From NCBI GenBank assembly GCA_964481035.1, contig CAYZSE010000054.1, positions 1 to 19,602 on the forward strand: a DNA stretch of 19,602 nucleotides. Direction: 5' to 3'. This stretch comes from JAAAPF01 sp964481035 (GTDB taxonomy: Bacteria; Pseudomonadota; Alphaproteobacteria; Geminicoccales; Geminicoccaceae). The notes beneath the pieces were generated by a model. That model saw nothing but the letters and a program-made list of their open reading frames with translations. It was not told the origin of the DNA and made no database searches. The translations under genes were made by a program, and so were the position numbers. This document shows, piece after piece, positions 9,479 through 19,598 of this stretch (position 1 is its first letter; each line of letters opens with the position of its first letter).

Positions 9479-10816
9479 TCACTTGCCGATACAGAAGGTC
9501 GCGAAGATGGCGTCGAGCAGCGCCTCGACCCCGCCTTCGCCGGTCACCGTCCCGAGGTGGTCTTGCGCGCGACGCAGATGCTCGGCCGCGAGAACCGGAT
9601 CCTCGAGCCCGCTCGCCGCCTCGATCTCGTCCACGGTCCGCGCCAGGGCGTCGCGGTGCCTTTGCCGGGTCCACAACGCGTCGTCGTCGCCGATCCTCGC
9701 GGCGGCCGCTCGCTCCAGCGCAGCGATCAGCGGCCCGGTTCCCGCCGAACTCCGCACGCTCACGGGCAGGACCGAACGGCCTGCCCACACGTGCGGCAGC
9801 GGTGGCGCGAGGTCTGCCTTGCTCACGACGAGGATGTCGTCGATGCCCGCGGCGGGCAGCTCCGGCGGCGGCGGATGCGGCCATCGCGCACCGTCGAAAA
9901 AAACGACCCGCAAGTCCGCCTGCGCCGCGGCCGCGAGCGCCCGGCGCACACCTTCCGCCTCGATCGCGTGCTCGGCGGCGCGCAAGCCCGCCGCGTCGAC
10001 CAGCGTCACGGGCCAGCCGTTGAGGTCGAGCGCGACCTCGAGCACGTCGCGGGTGGTGCCGGGCTCGGCGGTCACGATCGCGATGTCGCGTCCGGCGAGC
10101 GCGTTCAGCAGGCTGGACTTGCCCGCGTTGGGCGGGCCCGCGAGGGCGACGCGCAGGCCCGCGCGCAGGCGCTCGCCCCGGTCATCGGCCACGGTCGGGC
10201 GCATCGCGGCGAGCAGCTTTCGGAGATCCGCCCGAACGTCGTCGGTGCCGGCGGCGACATCGCCCACGTCGGCGAAGTCGAGGCCCGCCTCGAGCCGAGC
10301 CCGGGCGGCCGTGAGCGCCGCCTGCCACTCGGCGAGCGCTCGGCCCAGCGCGCCGTCGAGCTGCCGGAGCGCCTGCCGCGCCTGAGCCGCGGTCTCGGCC
10401 TCGACGAGATCGGCGACGGCCTCGGCCTGAGCCAGGTCGAGGCGGCCATTGCGGAAGGCGCGGCGGCTGAACTCGCCCGGCGCCGCCGGCGCGAGGCCCG
10501 GCATGCGGCCAAGCGCCGTGAGCAGGCGCCGCGTGGGGACGGCCCCGCCGTGGAGGTGGAACTCGACCACGTCCTCGCCGGTGAAGCTCGCCGGCGCCGG
10601 GAACACGACCACCAGGCCGTCGTCGATGGTGTCGCCCACTCGCGGGTCGACGAGGCGCCGGCGGACGAGCCGGCGCGGCGGCGGCAAGGGCGGGGCCAAG
10701 CAGGCCGCAGCTCTCGCCGCCTCGGCGCCGCTCACCCGCACCGCCGCCACGGCGGCGCGTCCCGGGGCGGTGATCGGCGCGAAGATCGTCGGCGTCTCAG
10801 CGATCGCCGTCGTCAT
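9479..10816 (-). CDS. mnmE: tRNA modification GTPase MnmE
   Basis: MnmE (TrmE) is the GTPase partner of MnmG in wobble-U34 modification. The 445 residues show the N-terminal formyl-THF-binding domain with FTGEDVVEFHLHGG (about 78-91) and PGEFSRRAFRNGRLDLAQAE (about 113-132). They also show a central helical domain and an inserted Ras-like G domain: G1 GPPNAGKS (227-234), G2 GTTRD (253-257) and G3 DAAGLR (274-279). The protein ends in the invariant FCIGK. The G4 motif reads SKAD rather than the usual NKxD, a small departure in the guanine-recognition loop. The start overlaps the DUF6489-like gene by 20 bases. Its stop is one base from a parS site and it converges with the antiporter gene. Confidence 0.98.
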   Translation of the reverse strand: MTTAIAETPTIFAPITAPGRAAVAAVRVSGAEAARAAACLAPPLPPPRRLVRRRLVDPRVGDTIDDGLVVVFPAPASFTGEDVVEFHLHGGAVPTRRLLTALGRMPGLAPAAPGEFSRRAFRNGRLDLAQAEAVADLVEAETAAQARQALRQLDGALGRALAEWQAALTAARARLEAGLDFADVGDVAAGTDDVRADLRKLLAAMRPTVADDRGERLRAGLRVALAGPPNAGKSSLLNALAGRDIAIVTAEPGTTRDVLEVALDLNGWPVTLVDAAGLRAAEHAIEAEGVRRALAAAAQADLRVVFFDGARWPHPPPPELPAAGIDDILVVSKADLAPPLPHVWAGRSVLPVSVRSSAGTGPLIAALERAAAARIGDDDALWTRQRHRDALARTVDEIEAASGLEDPVLAAEHLRRAQDHLGTVTGEGGVEALLDAIFATFCIGK

Positions 10817-11078
10817 GGCTCCCGGCGCCGGGACGGGGCGCGAGCCCCGCCGCCGAGTTGAGCATCTGGACCCAGAGCGATTGCCACTGCTCGACGCCCT
10901 TGACGCCGAAAGGCATCCACTGCTCCAACAGCGTTTGAGGATCCGTCTGGCGGAGATACTCCGCCATCCGCGCCTCCATGTCGGTCAGCAGGCGCTCCTG
11001 CAGCGGCCGCACCTCGGGGAGGCCGAGGAACGCTCGCGCCTCCTCGGGGGTACAGTCCAACTCTACCCTCACCTTCAT
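10797..11078 (-). CDS. DUF6489-like small protein
   Basis: The product is 93 residues, begins MKVRVELDCTPEEARAFLGLPEV and continues as an amphipathic helical protein (LQERLLTDMEARMAEYLRQ ... WMPFGVKGVEQWQSLWVQML). I recognise this as the DUF6489 type found in alphaproteobacteria, whose function is unknown. It has no signal peptide or membrane segment. The first 70 residues carry the conserved part and the Gly/Pro/Asp-rich tail is likely disordered. GAGG and AGGTG sequences lie 4-12 bases before the ATG. Its 3' end overlaps mnmE by 20 bases, so the two are probably co-transcribed. Confidence 0.85.
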   Translation of the reverse strand: MKVRVELDCTPEEARAFLGLPEVRPLQERLLTDMEARMAEYLRQTDPQTLLEQWMPFGVKGVEQWQSLWVQMLNSAAGLAPRPGAGSHDDGDR

Positions 11079-11156
11079 GGCGCCTCACCTCAACTCCGGG
11101 CCGCGGCGCCAACGGTTATCCCGCATTAGTACCACGACGTCGAGTGCGCCGACGGT

Positions 11157-11588
11157 TCACCCCGGCCGGCGCTGCACCATCAGCTTGGCCTCGCCCTGGA
11201 CGACGGCGCGGTCACCGATGTAGCAGCCGGTCTCCAAGGTGACGCGCTTCTTCTCGCGGTCGACCTCGGTGATGGTCACACGCGCCCGCACGGTGTCGCC
11301 GGCCCGGACCGGGGCCATGAACTTCAGGGTCTGCGAGATGTAGACGGCGCCGGGACCGGGCATCCGCGTGCCGAGCACGGTCGAGATGAGGCTGCCGACG
11401 AGAATTCCGTGGGCGATCCGTCCCTCGAACATCGTCGAGCTGGCGAACTCCTCGTCCAGATGCACCGGGTTGGTGTCGCCGGACACGCCCGAGAACATGA
11501 GAATGTCGGCATCGGTGATGGTCTTGCCGAAGCTCGCCGTCATGCCCGGCTCGAGCTCGTCGATGTAGTATCCTCCGGTCTCGTTCAC
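11157..11588 (-). CDS. MaoC-like (R)-specific enoyl-CoA hydratase
   Basis: This is a 143-residue single hot-dog domain of the MaoC/(R)-hydratase family. The hydratase motif reads FSGVSGDTNPVHLDEEFA (32-49), with the catalytic pair D38 and H43. The downstream RIAHGILVGSLIST (57-70) is the usual helix. The family hydrates trans-2-enoyl-CoA to (R)-3-hydroxyacyl-CoA, which can feed PHA synthesis. Length and fold match stand-alone PhaJ-like enzymes, but the substrate cannot be told from sequence. I chose the GTG at 11588 because AGGAAA sits about six bases upstream. The longer frame to 11648 starts inside poorly conserved sequence. A PHA depolymerase homologue lies 3 kb away, so a role in PHA turnover is possible. 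Confidence 0.88.
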   Translation of the reverse strand: MNETGGYYIDELEPGMTASFGKTITDADILMFSGVSGDTNPVHLDEEFASSTMFEGRIAHGILVGSLISTVLGTRMPGPGAVYISQTLKFMAPVRAGDTVRARVTITEVDREKKRVTLETGCYIGDRAVVQGEAKLMVQRRPG

Positions 11589-11638
11589 CGGCTTTCCTTT
11601 CGCGAGGCTGCATGTGAAGGCAGCGGCGTTTGCTGCAC

Positions 11639-11654
11639 TGCCTAACACATGCCA
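11639..11654 (-). promoter_or_regulatory. Possible sigma-54 promoter upstream of the MaoC-like gene
   Basis: On the minus strand the bases read TGGCATGTGTTAGGCA. They keep the essential GG and GC dinucleotides at the -24/-12 spacing of the sigma-54 consensus (TGGCACG-N4-TTGCW), with three mismatches elsewhere. The site lies about 50 bases upstream of the GTG start, a workable leader length. It is a single weak match in GC-rich DNA and could be chance. Confidence 0.25.
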
Positions 11655-11743
11655 GAAAAGCCTACCGCCGCCAAGGCGCTAAGGGTGCTGCGCGAGCACA
11701 AACACGTATGGGCCTAACATTTCGGGTGCTTGGGCCGCCGACC

Positions 11744-12160
11744 TCAATAGCTCAGCCGCGGCGCCAGGGCACTCGCCTGCTCCACCCAGTCGGTGCAGTC
11801 GGCCGCCGTCGGCAACGCCTTCACCAATCCCGCCGCGGCGTTCACCTCCTCGAGCTTGGCTCGCAGGTTGTCGGGATTGCGCGTGGCGAGCTCCTTCACG
11901 GTGTCGACCCCGGCCCGCTCCAGAAGATCGCCCCATTTGGTCCCGATCCCGGAGATCCGCATGAGGTCGGCGCGGTTGGCGATCGCCAATACGGCCGCCT
12001 CGTCGAGGCCGGTCTTGTCCGCCACGGCCTTGCGCTCGCCCCGCGTGCCGCACGCCGACAGCAAGGCGATCGTCGTGCTCAACCCGGCGTCGCGCAGCAC
12101 CGCGGCCTGGGCATCGGTGATGCCCCGAACCTCGGTGATCGGATAGTTCAGCTCGTCCAT
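11744..12160 (-). CDS. DUF4332 helix-hairpin-helix protein
   Basis: The product is 138 residues and is built of two helix-hairpin-helix units. One is near the N-terminus (EVRGITDAQAAVLRDAGL, 10-27) and one is central (RISGIGTKWGDLLERAGV, 68-85). Each is followed by a helix of the 'TVKELATRNPDNLRAKL' type. This is the DUF4332 layout. Such domains suggest nucleic-acid or protein binding, but no specific role is known to me. GGAGG lies seven bases before the ATG. The gene follows radC by 58 bases on the same strand, so the two may share a transcript, and the DNA-repair neighbour makes DNA binding a reasonable guess. Confidence 0.85.
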   Translation of the reverse strand: MDELNYPITEVRGITDAQAAVLRDAGLSTTIALLSACGTRGERKAVADKTGLDEAAVLAIANRADLMRISGIGTKWGDLLERAGVDTVKELATRNPDNLRAKLEEVNAAAGLVKALPTAADCTDWVEQASALAPRLSY

Positions 12161-12218
12161 CGTCCCGCCTCCCCGGCAACCCCAGCACCGCAGCGGATGG
12201 CACAGGTGCGGGACGATA

Positions 12219-13055
12219 TCAATGGACGTTCATGACACCGAGCGTGCGAAGGCTCCTGATCCCGCGCGCGGCGACGATGATGTGATCGTGCAGGGTCACG
12301 CCCAGGACCGAGAGCGCCGCCTGAACCTGCTTGGTCGTCGCGATGTCGGACGGCGACGGAGCGGGATCCCCCGAGGGATGGTTGTGCGCCATGATCAGCG
12401 CCGATGCCTGGAGCTCGAGCGCTCGGCGCGCCACCTCGCGCGGGTAGAGCGGCGTGTGGTCGATGGTGCCGCGATGCATCGTCTCGTCGCGGATGAGGTT
12501 GTTCTTGCGGTCGAGAAAGAGCAGCCGCAGCGTCTCGACGCGCTCATAGCGCATGTCCACCCCCAGATAGTCGACCAGCGCCTTCCACGAGCCGATCGTG
12601 ATCGGCTCCTCCAGGGGGCCGCGCAGGACGCGCCGCAGCGTCGCCTGGGTCGCCTTCAACATCGAAATCGCGGTCTCGCTCACCCCCTCGAGGGCGCGCA
12701 GCTGGAACGTCGTGGCGCTCAGGACGGCGCCGAGCGAGCCGAAGCGGTCGACGAGGCGCTCGGCCAGCGCCCGGGCCTCGGCGCGGCCGCCCGAGAGAAA
12801 CAGCAGCACCTCGAGCATGTCGGTGTCGTCGAGCTCGCCGGACCCCTCGCCGGTGAGCCGCGCGAGCAGGTGGTTGGGCCCGACGGCCGTGAACAGCGCA
12901 TCGGCGCCGAAGGCCTCGGCGCGCGGCTCGGCGAGGCCGAGGTCCGCGGCTTCCCGCCGCGGCCAGCCGCCCGCTGTGGCGTGGTCCACGGCCGCGACGG
13001 CGGCATCGGCGTCGGCGATGGCGAGGATGACCGAGCGGCTGGCAGTCGCGGACAT
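12219..13055 (-). CDS. radC: RadC/JAB-domain DNA-repair-associated protein
   Basis: The product is 278 residues. After an N-terminal extension of about 75 residues comes the helix-hairpin-helix region (DDTDMLEVLLFLSGG, then LRALEGVSETAISMLKA). The C-terminal JAMM/MPN+ domain carries AHNHPSGDPAPSPSD (223-237), in which H224, H226 and D237 form the zinc site. RadC proteins were once linked to DNA repair, but their biochemical role remains unsettled. The family is common on mobile elements as well as chromosomes. This copy has the base composition of its neighbours. I chose the ATG at 13055, with GGAGA seven bases upstream, over an upstream TTG at 13079. The gene lies 70 bases behind the kinase gene. 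Confidence 0.95.
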   Translation of the reverse strand: MSATASRSVILAIADADAAVAAVDHATAGGWPRREAADLGLAEPRAEAFGADALFTAVGPNHLLARLTGEGSGELDDTDMLEVLLFLSGGRAEARALAERLVDRFGSLGAVLSATTFQLRALEGVSETAISMLKATQATLRRVLRGPLEEPITIGSWKALVDYLGVDMRYERVETLRLLFLDRKNNLIRDETMHRGTIDHTPLYPREVARRALELQASALIMAHNHPSGDPAPSPSDIATTKQVQAALSVLGVTLHDHIIVAARGIRSLRTLGVMNVH

Positions 13056-13125
13056 GGCTTCGTCTCCGATGGGGAGCAACCTTTAGTTGATGAAGCTCTG
13101 TCCAAGCAAGATCGAAGGCGTGCGC

Positions 13126-13974
13126 CTAAAGCCCAATCGTTTTCAAGCGTTCCTGGATCGCCGGCAGGTAGGTTCGCCCGAAGAGCCGCAGGTGTATCAG
13201 CAGCGGATAGAGCTGATAGATCGCGCAGCGCGTGGGCTCGAACCCGGGCGCCAGCCCCCCTGTCGCGGCATAGTGGTCGAGCGCTGCGCGGTCGAGCGGC
13301 CCGAACAGGCGCGCGAAGGCGAGCTCGATCTCCGGGTGGCCCCAATAGATGGCCGGGTCGACCCAACCGACCGGCCGACCCTTGCGCGTCAGGACGTTTC
13401 CCGTCCAGAGGTCGCCGTGCAGCAGCGACGGGTGGGCCGGCTCGTCGAGCCGGTCGGCGAGCCCGGCGGCGAGGCGCTCGAGCCGCGCGTGGGTGGCGGC
13501 GTCGAGGACGCCTTCGTCGCGCGCCGCCGCGGCCGGGGCGAGCAGGCGACGGTCGCGGAAGAAGTCGAGCCAGCGCGCGGCGCGAGCGTTCGGCTGCGGC
13601 AGCGCACCGATGACGGTATCGTAGGGGTAACCGAAGGCCGGGCGCGCGACGGCGTGCAAGGCCGCCAGATCCGCCGCCAGCCGTCGCCGCCCGGCGGCGT
13701 CGAGACCGCCGCCGTCGTGCTCGATCCACTCGAGCACGAGACGCGCGTCGTCCACCGCCAGCACCTCCGGCACCGCCGCACCGGCGTCCCGCAAGTCATC
13801 GAGCATGCGCGCCTCCAGCCGCAGCTGCCCGGCGAGACCGCCCTCCCCCGATTTGACGACGACGCGCAGGCCGCCCTCGAGGTCCACCGCGCTGACGGCG
13901 AACAGGCAACCCCCGCCCAGCGGCCGGGCGCGGGCGACGCCGCGGCCGAGGATGCGCGCGCCTGGCTCAACCAA
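13126..13974 (-). CDS. Fructosamine/ribulosamine-3-kinase family protein
   Basis: This is a 282-residue kinase of the fructosamine-3-kinase family (protein kinase-like fold). The glycine-rich start RPLGGGC (17-23), ATP-binding lysine in VVVK (38-41), the family signature GYPYDTVIGALPQPN (115-129), catalytic loop LLHGDLWTGN (184-193, D188) and metal-binding WVDPAIYWGHPEIE (204-217, D206) are all intact. These enzymes phosphorylate ketosamine adducts on proteins, which then fall off. Bacterial members prefer ribulosamines and erythrulosamines. The proposed TTG start at 13974 overlaps the phosphatase stop codon region (TTGGTTGA). It gives the N-terminus expected for the family, but no ATG or GTG is available close by, so the exact start is uncertain. 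Confidence 0.88.
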   Translation of the reverse strand: MVEPGARILGRGVARARPLGGGCLFAVSAVDLEGGLRVVVKSGEGGLAGQLRLEARMLDDLRDAGAAVPEVLAVDDARLVLEWIEHDGGGLDAAGRRRLAADLAALHAVARPAFGYPYDTVIGALPQPNARAARWLDFFRDRRLLAPAAAARDEGVLDAATHARLERLAAGLADRLDEPAHPSLLHGDLWTGNVLTRKGRPVGWVDPAIYWGHPEIELAFARLFGPLDRAALDHYAATGGLAPGFEPTRCAIYQLYPLLIHLRLFGRTYLPAIQERLKTIGL

Positions 13975-14437
13975 GCCGCGCTCGCAGCTCCGGAAGCATC
14001 GCCTCGACGCCGCGCGCGATGCGCTCGAAGGCGTCCGCATAGGCAACACGGGTGCCCGCGTACCAAGGATCCGGCACGTCGAGGCCGATCGCGCCGGGCA
14101 CGAAGCCGGCGAGCAGACGGGTCTCGGCGGTGGCGTCGCGGGGGCGCAGCCGGTCGAGCGCGCGCGCATGGGCTTGCGTCATCGGCACGAGCCACAGGGC
14201 TTCTTTGAAATCCGCGCTCGTCACCTGCCGCGCGCGCCGCGCCGGCGGCGCGATGCCGCGGCGCCGAAGCTCGGCCACGGCCATCGGGTGCGGCGGATTG
14301 CCCCGCTCCTCGGCGCTCACCCCGCAGCTGTCGGCGACCACGGGCAGGTCGCCCGCATGGTGGCGCAAGAGCGCCTCCGCGGTCGGCGAGCGGCAGATGT
14401 TGCCGGTGCAGACGAAGAGAATGCGAGCGTGGCTCAT
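13967..14437 (-). CDS. Low-molecular-weight protein tyrosine phosphatase-like enzyme
   Basis: This is a 156-residue member of the LMW-PTP family. The catalytic P-loop CTGNICRS (C10 to S17, with R16) sits right at the N-terminus, and the general-acid aspartate is D123 in VPDPWYAG. The length is typical. LMW-PTPs dephosphorylate tyrosine phosphate, but a sub-group encoded next to fructosamine-kinase homologues acts on ribulosamine 5-phosphate or erythrulosamine 4-phosphate adducts. Here the kinase gene directly overlaps its 3' end, so the deglycation role is favoured by context. It is the first gene of the run phosphatase–kinase–radC–DUF4332, and 136 bases upstream separate it from the depolymerase stop. 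Confidence 0.93.
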   Translation of the reverse strand: MSHARILFVCTGNICRSPTAEALLRHHAGDLPVVADSCGVSAEERGNPPHPMAVAELRRRGIAPPARRARQVTSADFKEALWLVPMTQAHARALDRLRPRDATAETRLLAGFVPGAIGLDVPDPWYAGTRVAYADAFERIARGVEAMLPELRARLG

Positions 14438-14498
14438 GGGCGCACCCGTGCTCCGGTACCCTTGCGCGGTGCGTGCGTTCGCCCGCCCGCGCCGAGCT

Positions 14499-14527
14499 AG
14501 GATAGCGGCCGAGGCGGCGCCGGTTAA
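14499..14527 (-). promoter_or_regulatory. Possible sigma-70-type promoter for the phosphatase–kinase genes
   Basis: On the minus strand TTAACC (14522-14527) is separated by 17 bases from TATCCT (14499-14504). Each hexamer matches the vegetative consensus at four of six positions. The pair lies in the only sizeable gap upstream of the phosphatase ATG (14437). It is weak and based on eye inspection. Confidence 0.3.
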
Positions 14528-14573
14528 GGGCTCTCGATGGAGACGGTGACCCGGCGGCCGGTTGCCCGGTCGC

Positions 14574-15734
14574 TTAGGCCGCCTCGAGCAGGTCGTCGAG
14601 GTGCGGCGCCACCGCGGCGAAGAAGCGCTCGCCCGTGAACGCCTCGTGGTGGCGGCCGCCCTCGACCGTGACCCGGCGCGCCCCGCCGTGCGGCACGTGG
14701 TCGACCGCTGCATGGGTCTGCCCCGCGCCCACGAGCTCGTCGGCGGTGAGCTCGACGGTGAGGAGCTGCACGCCCTCGAGCGCCTCGAGCTTCACGCGGC
14801 GGCCGCCGATGGCGAGCCGGCCGTCGACCAGCGCGTGCTGGCGGTAGACGGCGACCACAGTGTCGAGAAAGAGTTCCGCCGGCACGTCGCACAGGCTGTG
14901 CAGGTCGCGGTGCTCGCGCGCGCGCCCGCCCGGCGCACCGGCCACCAGCTCGGCGAACATGCCGGCCTGGCTCTCGGCGTAGAGCTGCGGGTTGCTCAAG
15001 GCGTAGGCGAAGAGCTGCAGCAGCCCCGGATAGACGCGACGGCCGGCGCCGGGATAGCGGCCGGGCACATGGGTGGTGAACTGGGCCTCGAGCGCGGGCA
15101 GCGGCTGCATGCGCAAGAGCAGGCTGAGCGCGTGATTGCCGACGCGAGTGTCGAAGGGGCCGGCGAGCAGGATGAGCGCCTGCGGGCGGATGCCGTCGGC
15201 GGCGGCGAGCGCGGCGCCGGCGACCGCGGCGATGACGGATTGCGACAGGCCGACCACGATCGACCCGGGCCCCGCGGCACGGATCGTCTGCTCCACGGCG
15301 ACGATCTGGTCGGCGAGGCCGAACGGGCCGACCTCGTCCGGCACGAGCCGGGCGTCGCGCCAGTCGATGGCGACGACCGGGCGGTGCCGCAACAGTGTGG
15401 TGATGAGCGGGCTCGTCACCCCCGCGCAATAGCCCGAGCACGGCGGCACCAGGACGACCGGCGGGCCGATGCGCTTGGCACTGCGAAAGCACCAAGAGGT
15501 GGCGAATGGGCCGAGCGCGGTCGCCGCCGCGTCGAACGGGCCGCCGACGTCGGCACGCACGAAAGCATCGAGCTCACCGGCGACGGGCTCGCTCGCCCGG
15601 CCCAGCCGCGCCGCCAGCTCCTGCGTCGCCACCTGGAACGGCAAAAGGGCCTGCGCCGGCTTGAAGGCCCAGTCGGCGACCCCGGCCAGCGGGCTCCAGG
15701 CCCAGCGCTGCCATTCGTACAATTGGTAGAACAC
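14574..15734 (-). CDS. phaZ: Intracellular polyhydroxyalkanoate depolymerase homologue (PhaZ-like)
   Basis: The product is 386 residues from the GTG at 15734. It is an alpha/beta-hydrolase of the intracellular PHB depolymerase type. The N-terminus FYQLYEWQR matches the family's (M)LYQLYExQR. The C-terminal part, with PAELFLDTVVAVYRQHALVDG (about 285-305) and ELVGAGQTHAAVD (about 333-345), is the PHB_depo_C region. A probable Asp (D332) and His (H362, in RHHEAF) complete the triad. The nucleophile box reads GLSQS (162-166) where the family usually has a Cys in a CQP box. The enzyme would degrade stored PHA granules in the cytoplasm. A GAGAGG sequence precedes this GTG. Longer in-frame starts at 15764, 15767 (ATG) and 15797 (TTG) are possible. 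It lies just downstream of alaS. Confidence 0.85.
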   Translation of the reverse strand: MFYQLYEWQRWAWSPLAGVADWAFKPAQALLPFQVATQELAARLGRASEPVAGELDAFVRADVGGPFDAAATALGPFATSWCFRSAKRIGPPVVLVPPCSGYCAGVTSPLITTLLRHRPVVAIDWRDARLVPDEVGPFGLADQIVAVEQTIRAAGPGSIVVGLSQSVIAAVAGAALAAADGIRPQALILLAGPFDTRVGNHALSLLLRMQPLPALEAQFTTHVPGRYPGAGRRVYPGLLQLFAYALSNPQLYAESQAGMFAELVAGAPGGRAREHRDLHSLCDVPAELFLDTVVAVYRQHALVDGRLAIGGRRVKLEALEGVQLLTVELTADELVGAGQTHAAVDHVPHGGARRVTVEGGRHHEAFTGERFFAAVAPHLDDLLEAA

Positions 15735-15810
15735 GACGCCTGCCTCTCCCGACCCGTCCGGCATCATCTCGTTGGCCGGAATATGAGCCCATGACAACCC
15801 CCCAGCGCGC

Positions 15811-18456
<2,646 letters not shown>

Positions 18457-18482
18457 CGCCAGAGAGGTCTCCCGTGTGCCTA

Positions 18483-19538
18483 TCAGAGGTCGTCGTCGGC
18501 GGGGCCGCCGAGGTCGGTGAGCTCGTCGGCGAGGATACCCGCCCGCTTTCTGAGCGCGTCCTCGAGCTCCTGGGCCGTGGCCGGGTTCTCCTTCATGAAG
18601 AGCTTGGCGTTCTCACGCCCCTGGCCGATCCGCTGCTCACCGTAGGAGAACCAGCTGCCCGATTTTTCGACCAGTCCGGCCTTGACGCCGAGGTCGACGA
18701 GCTCACCCGTCTTCGAGATCCCCTCGCCATACATGATGTCGAACTCGACGACCTTGAAGGGTGGTGCCATCTTGTTTTTGACTACCTTGACCCGGGTCTG
18801 GTTGCCGACGATCTCGTCCTTGTCCTTGACCGCACCGATGCGCCGCACGTCGATCCTGATGCTCGCGTAGAACTTGAGGGCGTTGCCGCCGGTGGTGGTC
18901 TCGGGGCTGCCGAACATGACGCCGATCTTCGAGCGGATCTGGTTGGTGAAGATCACCATGCACTTCGAGCGGCTGATGCTGCCGGTGAGCTTCCTGAGCG
19001 CCTGGCTCATCAGCCGTGCCTGCAGGCCCGGCAGGCTGTCGCCCATCTCACCCTCGAGCTCGGCCTTGGGCACGAGGGCCGCGACGCTGTCGATCACGAC
19101 GACGTCGATGACGCCCGAGCGGACCAGCGTGTCGGCGATCTCGAGCGCCTGCTCGCCGGTGTCGGGCTGGGAGATGAGGAGGTTGTCGGTATCGACGCCG
19201 AGCTTTCGGGCATAGCCCGGGTCGAGCGCGTGCTCGGCGTCGATGAAGGCGCAGGTGCCGCCCGCCTTCTGCGCTTCGGCGACGGCATGGAGGGTGAGGG
19301 TGGTCTTGCCCGAGCTCTCGGGGCCGTAGATCTCGACCACGCGGCCCCGCGGCAGGCCGCCGATGCCCAGCGCGATGTCGAGCGCGAGCGAGCCCGTCGA
19401 CACGCTCTCGATCTCGATCGCCTGCTCGCGCTGGCCGAGCCGCATCACCGAGCCCTTGCCGAAGGCGCGCTCGATCTGACCGATCGCCGCCTCCAGCGCG
19501 CGCTGGCGGTTCTCGGGGCTGCGGGCGGAATCGGCCAT
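18483..19538 (-). CDS. recA: Recombinase RecA
   Basis: RecA forms ATP-dependent filaments on single-stranded DNA for homologous recombination and triggers SOS induction by LexA cleavage. The 351-residue protein is complete. Walker A is GPESSGKT (72-79), the catalytic glutamate lies in DAEHALD (100-106) and Walker B is VVVIDS (146-151). The L2 loop around 205-218 leads into the RecA signature ALKFYASIR (220-228). The C-terminus ends in an acidic tail (DDDL). The gene is the first of a recA–alaS pair. Confidence 0.99.
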   Translation of the reverse strand: MADSARSPENRQRALEAAIGQIERAFGKGSVMRLGQREQAIEIESVSTGSLALDIALGIGGLPRGRVVEIYGPESSGKTTLTLHAVAEAQKAGGTCAFIDAEHALDPGYARKLGVDTDNLLISQPDTGEQALEIADTLVRSGVIDVVVIDSVAALVPKAELEGEMGDSLPGLQARLMSQALRKLTGSISRSKCMVIFTNQIRSKIGVMFGSPETTTGGNALKFYASIRIDVRRIGAVKDKDEIVGNQTRVKVVKNKMAPPFKVVEFDIMYGEGISKTGELVDLGVKAGLVEKSGSWFSYGEQRIGQGRENAKLFMKENPATAQELEDALRKRAGILADELTDLGGPADDDL

Positions 19539-19570
19539 GGCTGGTGCTCGGCGCTGGTGTGGGGCACCGC

Positions 19571-19598
19571 GTTATAGCGGCTGCACTGCCTCGCGCAA
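19571..19598 (-). promoter_or_regulatory. Likely recA promoter
   Basis: On the minus strand TTGCGC (19593-19598) and TATAAC (19571-19576) are separated by 16 bases. They match the -35 and -10 consensus at four and five of six positions. The -10 element lies about 33 bases upstream of the recA ATG. I see no GTTC-N7-GTTC alphaproteobacterial LexA box in the 64 bases available upstream of the gene. One could lie beyond the window edge. Confidence 0.5.

Noticed and set aside
11100..11125. Possible DnaA box / oriC because of proximity to parAB and parS
   Set aside because: Only isolated TTATCC-like hexamers were seen (here and inside alaS), with no cluster of TTATCCACA boxes and no AT-rich unwinding region. 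oriC is probably outside the window.
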